Shown here one piece after another: positions 7,370 through 12,183 of a stretch of DNA of 12,183 bases. The notes beneath the pieces were generated by a model that was not told the origin of the DNA, did no database searches, and worked only from the letters and a program-made list of their open reading frames with translations. The first letter of the stretch is position 1; every line of letters starts with the position of its first letter. The stretch comes from Fidelibacterota bacterium (GTDB taxonomy: Bacteria > Pseudomonadota > Alphaproteobacteria > Rhodospirillales > Rhodospirillaceae), in NCBI GenBank assembly GCA_947473445.1, contig CANJEU010000024.1:1-12183 (forward strand). The letters run 5' to 3'. The translations under genes and the position numbers were made by a program.

Positions 7370-8001
7370 GTGACGAGAGCGCCCAAACCTTGCACTTCGT
7401 CGGTGGTCATCACAAAGCCGAAGGCCGTCTTGATGCAGAGAAGGCCGGCCTCGTGCAACGCGGGTCCATCCATGGTCTCGACGCAGTCCTTGACGACGAT
7501 GACGGCATAATCGCGCACGTTAGCCGCCGTGGTGGTCGCAAGCACGCAGGAGTTGGTATTTACGCCGGTGATGAGCAGTGTGTTGATGCCGTGCGCGCGC
7601 AAGGTGAAATCAAGGTCCGTGCCGACGAAGCAATCGTAACGCTTCTTCGTGTCGACCACGAGATCGCGCGCCGCATCGTACAGTTCCGGGATGATCGCAA
7701 CCCCGGGCATGCCGGCGAGATTGTGCTTGAGGACATTCTTCCGGGTCGCGTTCGGATCCTCGGCGCGCGTGCGCCAAAAGGGATTCGAAGCAATCTCGGG
7801 TACGTCGCGATATTGCGTGAGAAGGTGAATGACCGGAATTTTCACTCCGCGCGCCCAATCGAACAGGCGTTTGTTGGCCGCGATGACCTGACGGGCGACC
7901 TCGGGCGAGGTGGGCATGGTCGCGACAGCCATGTCGAGATGGCCGCGATGCAGATCAATGGCCACAATGGCGGCTTTCGGACGATCGACCCCAAGATTCA
8001 A
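7366..8001 (-). CDS. Cysteine hydrolase, isochorismatase superfamily
   Basis: A 211-residue member of the isochorismatase/nicotinamidase superfamily. These are cytoplasmic alpha/beta hydrolases that cleave amide or related bonds using an Asp-Lys-Cys triad. All three residues are visible: Asp16 in AIVAIDLHRGH, a Lys at 119/120 in DTKKRYDCFVGTDL, and Cys152 in GVNTNSCVLATT, with the Val147-Asn148 pair at the family's usual cis-peptide position. The nucleophile means this is an amidase-like hydrolase rather than a catalytically altered isochorismatase. No ATG lies upstream of the catalytic Asp in this frame; TTG at 8001 has AGGGGA 6 nt before it and is the best start. It is the first gene of the operon and overlaps livH by 4 nt. 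Likely substrates are a carbamoyl or amide compound (compare N-carbamoylsarcosine, maleamate and ureidoacrylate hydrolases), but this is inference. Confidence 0.9.
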   Translation of the reverse strand: MNLGVDRPKAAIVAIDLHRGHLDMAVATMPTSPEVARQVIAANKRLFDWARGVKIPVIHLLTQYRDVPEIASNPFWRTRAEDPNATRKNVLKHNLAGMPGVAIIPELYDAARDLVVDTKKRYDCFVGTDLDFTLRAHGINTLLITGVNTNSCVLATTTAANVRDYAVIVVKDCVETMDGPALHEAGLLCIKTAFGFVMTTDEVQGLGALVT

Positions 8002-8002
8002 G

Positions 8003-8053
8003 CTATTTCCCCTGCGACAGATACGCGATCTTCGCGCTCGGCGACGATGCCAT
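8003..8053 (-). other. Possible 16-codon leader ORF before the catabolic operon
   Basis: In the 99 bp gap upstream of the cysteine hydrolase, an ATG at 8053 opens a 16-codon frame (MASSPSAKIAYLSQGK) that stops with TAG at 8003, one base before the TTG start at 8001. The frame stays open further upstream, with a GTG about 21 nt before the ATG. No good Shine-Dalgarno sequence precedes the ATG. The tight stop-start spacing is what a coupled leader peptide would show, but so short a frame can occur by chance. Confidence 0.2.
8008..8013 (-). promoter_or_regulatory. Ribosome binding site for the TTG-started cysteine hydrolase
   Basis: AGGGGA on the minus strand lies 6 nt before the TTG at 8001. 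It decides the start, since there is no ATG or GTG in this frame ahead of the catalytic Asp. Confidence 0.5.
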
Positions 8054-8062
8054 ATCCGTCGC
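8041..8062. repeat. Imperfect inverted repeat in the operon leader
   Basis: GCGACGAT (8041-8048) and ATCCGTCGC (8054-8062) can pair over 8 bp with one bulged C and a 5-nt loop, GCCAT. On the minus-strand transcript the loop holds the ATG of the possible leader ORF. There is no U-run directly after it on either strand, so it is not an intrinsic terminator. It may be a leader hairpin, an operator, or chance in GC-rich DNA. No convincing -35/-10 pair was found elsewhere in the 8002-8100 gap. Confidence 0.3.
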
Positions 8063-8100
8063 GGTCGCAGCCACTTCGTTTTTCTTAAGTCTTGTGATTT

Positions 8101-9303
8101 CTAAACGGGAAACGCCACGCGTACGGTGACACCCTGTCCTTCGCGCGTCTCGGCACTGACTGCGCCTAAAGCCGCGACGAATTGCTTAATCTGCGGCAGA
8201 CGCCCCATTTCGGCCGCGCGCGGGGAAAGGCCCTGGAGAGCAACGGTCAGCAGCGCGCGGCGGCGCGCCTCGTCCTTTGCGGCCGTCAAAGTCACCGTCG
8301 CGGCCGCGCCTTCGCGCAAGGGACCGCCAATGAGCTCGGTCAGTATGGTCCCGACAAAATCGGCGCGGCCCCGCATGAAGATCGCCTCTTGAATCTCATC
8401 GACGAGGCGCCAGCGCGATTCACCGAGGATCTGACGTTCGGACTCAAGATACGTGCGGACGATTTGGGAGAGGTCTATGGATTCGCGCGCCGCATCGAGC
8501 AATCCAGTGGCGTCGACTTCGCGTGGGCCACCGGTCGGCGTTGTAAGCTCCGGCGCGCTGACTGGGGGGCCGATGGGGAGCGAGGTTGCGTCGTGCCGAT
8601 GAGGTTGTTCGACCTCGCCGTCCCGTAGGCGGCGCAATGAGGTCAGAAGGCGTACGGCACTCGCCATGGCGAGCAGCGCCATGCCGGCGTAGACGAACGC
8701 CGTAATCCGCAGCGCCGGATGGGACCATAAGGGCGCGATAATGGGGCGTGCCGCGACGGACACCAAGCCCCAACAGCCGTTCGCGCCGCGCACGCGGGTC
8801 ACGGTCGTGCGGGTGGAACCGCCCGTGCCGACAGCGGCGGAGTCACGAGGATCGGCTCCATCACAGGTATCGATGACGCGCGCGAAGACGCCGGCGTTTT
8901 GCAGGCGCGCGGTTTCGGTCTTCAGCGCGCCGGCGCCAAGCGGAGGCGCGCCGGCAATAAAGAATACCCCCGATGTGGGTTGCGTCGACGGCGGACGGAA
9001 GAACAAGGTCAGGGCCACATCCGGGCTCTCAAACCGCCCCAAAGCGGCTGCAAGGTCGCTCGCACCGGCGGGCGTGGCCTGTTCCAAGGTCGGAGCCAGA
9101 GCCTTGGCGACAAGCGAGACCCGCATCGCCGTCATCTCGTCGTGCGCAGAGATCCGTTCCAACTCCCACGCCCGCACCACGGCGTAGAAGAGAATTGGCA
9201 AGGCGACAAAGACCGCAATGAGCGCAATAAGCTGAACCACCGCCGACGTCTTGCAAGGCTCAAGTTTTCGCGAACGCTCCTGCGCCGCTTCGGTGCTTGT
9301 CAT
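8101..9303 (-). CDS. Two-helix sensor-like membrane protein with degenerate kinase-type C-terminus
   Basis: A 400-residue protein not matched to a named gene. It has a short cytoplasmic N-terminus, a membrane helix at about 20-44, an extracytoplasmic domain at about 45-195 with two cysteines (Cys147, Cys177) that could form a disulfide, a second helix at about 198-221, a basic stretch (SLRRLRD), a Pro/Thr-rich linker at about 230-262, and a soluble domain at about 265-400. The end (DFVGTILTELIGGPLREGA, then a terminal GVTVRVAFPV) resembles the N-box region and last strand of a histidine-kinase ATPase domain. However, the conserved N-box Asn and the glycine boxes are missing, and I see no phospho-acceptor His box. 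It is probably a diverged or pseudo-kinase sensor. The ATG at 9303 is 2 bp after the lipoprotein stop with GGTGA near; the ATG at 9348 lacks a ribosome site. Confidence 0.7.
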   Translation of the reverse strand: MTSTEAAQERSRKLEPCKTSAVVQLIALIAVFVALPILFYAVVRAWELERISAHDEMTAMRVSLVAKALAPTLEQATPAGASDLAAALGRFESPDVALTLFFRPPSTQPTSGVFFIAGAPPLGAGALKTETARLQNAGVFARVIDTCDGADPRDSAAVGTGGSTRTTVTRVRGANGCWGLVSVAARPIIAPLWSHPALRITAFVYAGMALLAMASAVRLLTSLRRLRDGEVEQPHRHDATSLPIGPPVSAPELTTPTGGPREVDATGLLDAARESIDLSQIVRTYLESERQILGESRWRLVDEIQEAIFMRGRADFVGTILTELIGGPLREGAAATVTLTAAKDEARRRALLTVALQGLSPRAAEMGRLPQIKQFVAALGAVSAETREGQGVTVRVAFPV

Positions 9304-9305
9304 TC

Positions 9306-9953
9306 TCACCGATCCAAGTCTTGGAGCACCGCGGCGGACTGTAGACATGGACCGGACATCGCCGTGCGGCCATCTGCGCCGCGTGTCTTATGATCGAGGG
9401 CAGCGTAGGCGTTGCGGGTGACATCGAGGAAGAAACTTACTTCGACGGAGCATCCGTTGCCGCGATAGATCCATATCTTTTGCGATCCCTTCTGCGCCTC
9501 CTCGTGCGGAGACCCGAGCGCGCCGCGGACACCCGCCTCCGTCATACCGGCCACGGTGACGATGGAAGACGGTACGAGCGGCCGCTCGGATGCCGGCGAG
9601 CCCGGCAGCGAAGACGCCGGTGGCATGAGAGGCGCTTGAACCTCCGCGACCCGCGGGACAGGTTTTACGGCGCGGACCGCCGGTGCCTGGGGCTTCGCCG
9701 CGCGCGGGACGGGTCGCGGCGGCGGGATATCTTGCTTGAAAATCTCGGCCGCGGACGGTTCGTCTGCTTTTGCACGATGATCGTCCCGCGCGGTGCGATA
9801 GGGCGATGGATCGCCGTCCTGCCACTCCTGATCAGGCCGGTCGCGCAAATCTTCGGTCCACCATTGGCGCATGGCGTACATAGAGTCGCTGGAACAACTA
9901 GACAGCGCCACGGCCGCCGCTCCGACGGACCACACGCTCCTGCTTTTCAACAT
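9306..9953 (-). CDS. Lipoprotein with Pro/Ala-rich linker and BamE/OmlA-like C-terminal domain
   Basis: A 215-residue predicted lipoprotein. The leader ends in the lipobox LSSC (17-20), so Cys20 is the likely lipidated residue. Residues 30-70 are charged, 75-130 are a Pro/Ala/Val-rich spacer of the kind that spans periplasm or peptidoglycan, and 130-180 read VTVAGMTEAGVRGALGSPH, then QKIWIYRGNGCSVEVSFFLD. That pattern matches the SmpA/OmlA/BamE-like fold (the M-T-E-x-x-V-R-x-x-L-G-x-P motif, then a W-x-Y-R hairpin). Cys168 and Cys203 are extra cysteines that could pair. The ATG at 9953 has GGAAG 4 nt upstream, partly inside a possible hairpin. It is followed after 2 bp by the sensor-like gene, so the two products may act together at the envelope. 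It is not the canonical bamE, which is much shorter and lacks the linker. Confidence 0.75.
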   Translation of the reverse strand: MLKSRSVWSVGAAAVALSSCSSDSMYAMRQWWTEDLRDRPDQEWQDGDPSPYRTARDDHRAKADEPSAAEIFKQDIPPPRPVPRAAKPQAPAVRAVKPVPRVAEVQAPLMPPASSLPGSPASERPLVPSSIVTVAGMTEAGVRGALGSPHEEAQKGSQKIWIYRGNGCSVEVSFFLDVTRNAYAALDHKTRGADGRTAMSGPCLQSAAVLQDLDR

Positions 9954-9960
9954 TTCACTT

Positions 9961-9983
9961 CCGCGGCGAATTAGATTCCGCGG
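9961..9983 (-). repeat. Possible hairpin over the lipoprotein ribosome binding site
   Basis: Two TTCCGCGG copies (9959-9966 and 9976-9983) contain the self-complementary CCGCGG. On the minus-strand transcript the segment can fold as CCGCGGAAT, loop CTA, then ATTC, a GC bulge and CGCGG. The first two bases of the GGAAG ribosome site (9958-9962) fall in the downstream arm, so folding could limit translation of the lipoprotein. Confidence 0.3.
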
Positions 9984-10050
9984 TTCAACGCCTCCTGTAG
10001 CGAAAAGGTTCAGTGTCCGCTGCTGCCCACGCCGCGCACTACTTGACGTT

Positions 10051-10087
10051 GACGCCGGCGGTGCATTCCCGCTGGCGTCAAGACGCC
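10051..10087. promoter_or_regulatory. Inverted-repeat cluster of GACGCC half-sites upstream of the MFS gene
   Basis: GACGCCGGCGG (10051-10061) and CCGCTGGCGTC (10069-10079) form 11-bp arms, 10 paired plus one G-T, around the 7-nt loop TGCATTC. Immediately after it, GGCGTC-AA-GACGCC (10074-10087) is a second palindrome sharing the middle arm. The result is three GACGCC half-sites in alternating orientation, about 65 bp before the MFS start. No T-run follows on either strand, which argues against a terminator. Binding of a regulator or a 5' UTR hairpin are both possible. Confidence 0.4.
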
Positions 10088-10142
10088 GACCGCAGGTGGC
10101 GAAAGAGCAATTCTTCCCCTAGACTGCGGCTCATATTGATTC

Positions 10143-10149
10143 GGGGGGA
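10143..10149 (+). promoter_or_regulatory. Purine-rich ribosome binding site of the MFS gene
   Basis: GGGGGGA ends 2 nt before the ATG at 10152. It is an unusually G-rich and close Shine-Dalgarno site; pairing probably uses its 5' part. Confidence 0.4.
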
Positions 10150-10151
10150 TC

Positions 10152-11438
10152 ATGGCCGGCGAAAATCTCAGCGATACGGACGCGGCTGCGCAACGGGCCA
10201 TCCATAAGGCGGCCTGGCGGCTCATCCCCCTTCTGTGCGTTGCCTACATCATCAGTTATATCGACCGCACCAACGTCGGCTTCGCGGCGTTGACGATGAA
10301 CCCGGATCTGGGCTTGACGCCCGAACAGTTCGGTTTCGCCGCCGGCATGTTCTTTGTCGGCTACTGCATCTTTGAGATTCCGAGCAATGTCGCGCTACAA
10401 AGGTTCGGCGCGCGCAAGTGGCTCGCGCGCATCATGGTGACGTGGGGCCTGGCCGCGGCGGCGACCGCGTTCGCGACGGGCCCCATCAGCTATAGCGTCA
10501 TCCGCTTCATCACCGGGGTGGCCGAAGCCGGTTTCTACCCCGGCGCCATTTTCTATATCGCCACCTGGTTCCCGGTGGCCGTACGCGGGCGCATCCTTGC
10601 CTGGTTCGTGGTCGCGGTGCCGCTGTCGTCGGTCATCAGCGGCCCGATTTCGACGGCCCTGCTGCAGATGGACGGGATCTACGGTCTGACCGGCTGGCAA
10701 TGGTTGTTCATCATCGAAGGTCTGCCCGCCTGCGTGATGGGCGCCATCACGTTATTTGTGCTCGCCGATCGCCCCGAGGAGGCGCACTGGCTGACGGACG
10801 CCGAAAAGCAGGCGCTGCGCGCGCAGCTCGATGGGGAACATCATTCCGAAACCAAGAAGGATCTATGGGGCGCGCTGGCCGACCCGCGCGTGCTGGTACT
10901 GTCGCTGGCCTATTTCTTCTTCGTCACCGGATCGATCGGTGTGAATATCTGGCTGCCCCAGATTCTGCGGCCCTACGGGCTTTCGACGCTCGAGATCGGT
11001 TTCATCTCGGCCATACCCTATATCGTGGGATCCATCGCGCTGATCTTGTGGTCGCACTTCCTCGATAAGTCGCGGAAGTACGTGAAGCATTACGTCATCG
11101 GCTGCGCCGTGTCGGGCGTTGGGTTTCTGGCGTCCGTGATGTTCGATTCCCTGTGGCTCGCGGTGGCGGGGGTTTCCATCGCGGTGATCGGGATGAGCGG
11201 CGCGCGGCCGGCAATCTTCTGCATCCCGCCGCGCTTCCTGTCGGGCGCGGCCGCCGCCGGCGGCATCGCGCTGATCAATTCGTTCGGCAATCTTGGTGGC
11301 TTCCTCGGCCCTTACGCCATTGGGTGGCTGCGCCAGACGACAGGCGGATTCACCGCAGCTCTTTATTTTCTGGCGGCGTCGATGGCGCTGTCAGCCGTGC
11401 TGGCCATGGGCGTTCGCTTCCTTAAGGCGAAGACGTAA
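10152..11438 (+). CDS. MFS transporter, anion:cation symporter (ACS) type
   Basis: A 428-residue inner-membrane carrier with about 12 membrane segments in two halves joined by a charged cytoplasmic loop (about residues 205-240, with LADRPEEAHWLTDAEKQ). The first helix carries the ACS signature-like YIISYIDRTNVGFAAL, followed by FFVGYCIFEIPSNVALQRFG and GARKWLARIM (a motif-A-like loop after helix 2). The loop sequence RPEEAxWLT is very common in this family, which imports organic anions and sugar acids such as galactonate, glucarate, tartrate and phthalate with protons. Length fits the family (about 420-450). The stop codon overlaps the convergent dehydratase gene by 17 nt. With a sugar-acid-type dehydratase next door, uptake of a sugar acid is a reasonable guess; the exact substrate is open. 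Confidence 0.92.
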   Translation: MAGENLSDTDAAAQRAIHKAAWRLIPLLCVAYIISYIDRTNVGFAALTMNPDLGLTPEQFGFAAGMFFVGYCIFEIPSNVALQRFGARKWLARIMVTWGLAAAATAFATGPISYSVIRFITGVAEAGFYPGAIFYIATWFPVAVRGRILAWFVVAVPLSSVISGPISTALLQMDGIYGLTGWQWLFIIEGLPACVMGAITLFVLADRPEEAHWLTDAEKQALRAQLDGEHHSETKKDLWGALADPRVLVLSLAYFFFVTGSIGVNIWLPQILRPYGLSTLEIGFISAIPYIVGSIALILWSHFLDKSRKYVKHYVIGCAVSGVGFLASVMFDSLWLAVAGVSIAVIGMSGARPAIFCIPPRFLSGAAAAGGIALINSFGNLGGFLGPYAIGWLRQTTGGFTAALYFLAASMALSAVLAMGVRFLKAKT

Positions 11439-12183
11439 CGCCCTCCTTCTTCAAGAAACTGAAGTCGCAGCCCTCTTCGGCCTGCGTCATGAATTGATCG
11501 TGAAGCCAGGAGTGGCCACGGGTGGCTTGCGGCGGCGCGGGCGGCAGCTTCGCGCGGCGCGCGGCCAGCGTCTTTTCATCCACCAGCAGGTCGACCGAAC
11601 GATTGGAGACACTGACGCGGATACGGTCGCCGTTTTCGACGAGTGCAAGCGGGCCGCCTGAGGCGGAATCGGGCGAGACGTGCAGGATGACGCTGCCAAA
11701 GGCCGTGCCGCTCATGCGCGCATCGGACAGGCGCATCATGTCCTTTACCCCGGCGCTCGCGAGCTTTTTGGGGATGGGCAGGTAGCCCGCTTCAGGCATA
11801 CAGGCTTCGCTTTTGGGGCCGGCGTTCTTGAGGACGAGGATGTCATCGGCGGTGACGTCGAGTTCGGGTGTATCGATGCGCGCGGAAAGATCCTCGAGGG
11901 ATTCGAACACGACGCAGCGCGCTTCTTTCTCAAACAGCGCTGAATCCGCTGCTGCGCGCTTCAGGATCGCTCCCCCCGGCGCGATATTACCGAACAGTGC
12001 GACGAGGCCGCCAACGGCTTGCAGCGGTTCGGCGAAGGAGCGCACGACATTGCGGTCGACCCACGGGTCCCACGCCTCGATACGCTCTCCGATGGTTTCA
12101 CCAGTGATGGTGAGGCAGTCGAGATGCAACAGCGCTTTCAACTCGCGCATAACCGCGGGAATGCCGCCGGACGCGGCCAAGTC
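11422..12183 (-). CDS. IlvD/Edd-family dehydratase, C-terminal part (runs off the right edge)
   Basis: The last 253 residues or so of a dihydroxy-acid/sugar-acid dehydratase; the frame is open to the window edge, so the start lies outside. It begins in the family's DLAASGGIPAVMREL segment, which is followed by LTITGETIGE. It then shows VALFGNIAPGGAILK, CVVFES, and NAGPKSEACMPE-like sequence, MRLSDARMSGTAFG containing the Ser that acts as base in this family, and HVSPDSASGGPLALVENGD. These enzymes use an Fe-S cluster to remove water from a 2,3-dihydroxy acid. The Cys ligands expected in the N-terminal part are out of view. The SDARMSGT form and IPKKLASAGVKDM are more like L-arabinonate/xylonate-type dehydratases than biosynthetic IlvD, so a sugar-acid role is preferred. 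It converges on and overlaps the MFS gene by 17 nt. Confidence 0.88.
   Translation of the reverse strand, partial: DLAASGGIPAVMRELKALLHLDCLTITGETIGERIEAWDPWVDRNVVRSFAEPLQAVGGLVALFGNIAPGGAILKRAAADSALFEKEARCVVFESLEDLSARIDTPELDVTADDILVLKNAGPKSEACMPEAGYLPIPKKLASAGVKDMMRLSDARMSGTAFGSVILHVSPDSASGGPLALVENGDRIRVSVSNRSVDLLVDEKTLAARRAKLPPAPPQATRGHSWLHDQFMTQAEEGCDFSFLKKEGVTSSP

Larger units (their letters stand above)
9954..10151. promoter_or_regulatory. Divergent promoter region between lipoprotein and MFS genes
   Basis: This 198 bp spacer separates genes pointing away from each other, so it must hold promoters for both or be fed from outside. No clear sigma-70 pair stands out. On the plus strand TTGACG occurs twice in tandem (10043-10054) without a good -10 at 17 bp, and TAGACT at 10120-10125 is a weak -10 candidate. 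The inverted repeats listed separately are the strongest structure in it. Confidence 0.5.

Noticed and set aside
8063..8083. Hairpin followed by TTTTT at 8079-8083 as an intrinsic terminator
   Set aside because: The T-run is about 16 nt from the stem and on the plus strand, where no gene ends; spacing is too large for an intrinsic terminator.
1..12183. Defence system, CRISPR array, prophage or transposon
   Set aside because: No repeat-spacer array, nuclease, integrase, transposase or toxin-antitoxin motif was seen; the window reads as metabolic and envelope genes.

Overview
This 12.2 kb GC-rich window (roughly 60% G+C by eye) looks chromosomal and most resembles an alphaproteobacterium. The signs are twin-arginine-type signal peptides, a BamE/OmlA-like lipoprotein, a two-helix sensor-like membrane protein, compact overlapping operons and a GTG and a TTG start codon. 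This placement is inference from protein style, not from a marker gene. I see no rRNA, tRNA, CRISPR array, insertion sequence or phage gene.

Layout. At 41-991 (+) is an aldo/keto reductase with a twin-arginine-like leader. It converges, with 2 bp to spare, on an eight-gene minus-strand operon that reads from about 8001 down to 994. The order is cysteine hydrolase (isochorismatase superfamily, TTG start), LivH-type permease, LivM-type permease, periplasmic substrate-binding protein, LivG-type ATPase, LivF-type ATPase, amidohydrolase-2/ACMSD-type metal enzyme, and PuuE-like polysaccharide deacetylase. Junctions are overlaps (ATGA, TGATG, 8 nt) or gaps of 2 to 35 bp, so these genes are almost certainly co-transcribed and partly translationally coupled. 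Upstream on the same strand, 99 bp away, is a pair coding for a proline/alanine-rich lipoprotein (9306-9953) and a two-helix membrane protein with a degenerate kinase-like C-terminus (8101-9303). A 198 bp divergent spacer with several inverted repeats separates this pair from an ACS-family MFS transporter (10152-11438, +). The MFS gene ends by overlapping, tail to tail, the 3' end of an IlvD/Edd-family dehydratase that runs off the right edge.

How the genes fit together. The main operon contains every part of a HAAT-type ABC importer (binding protein, two permeases, two ATPases) plus three hydrolytic enzymes. The cysteine hydrolase and the PuuE-like deacetylase are families that act on C-N bonds of amides and ureides. 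The ACMSD-like enzyme belongs to a family of decarboxylases and hydrolases acting on carboxylated ring or ring-cleavage compounds. The simplest reading is uptake and stepwise breakdown of a small nitrogen-containing carboxylate or amide. The substrate cannot be read from the sequence, and it need not be a branched-chain amino acid. At the right end, an MFS carrier of the sugar-acid/organic-anion type next to a sugar-acid-type dehydratase suggests a separate sugar-acid catabolic locus.
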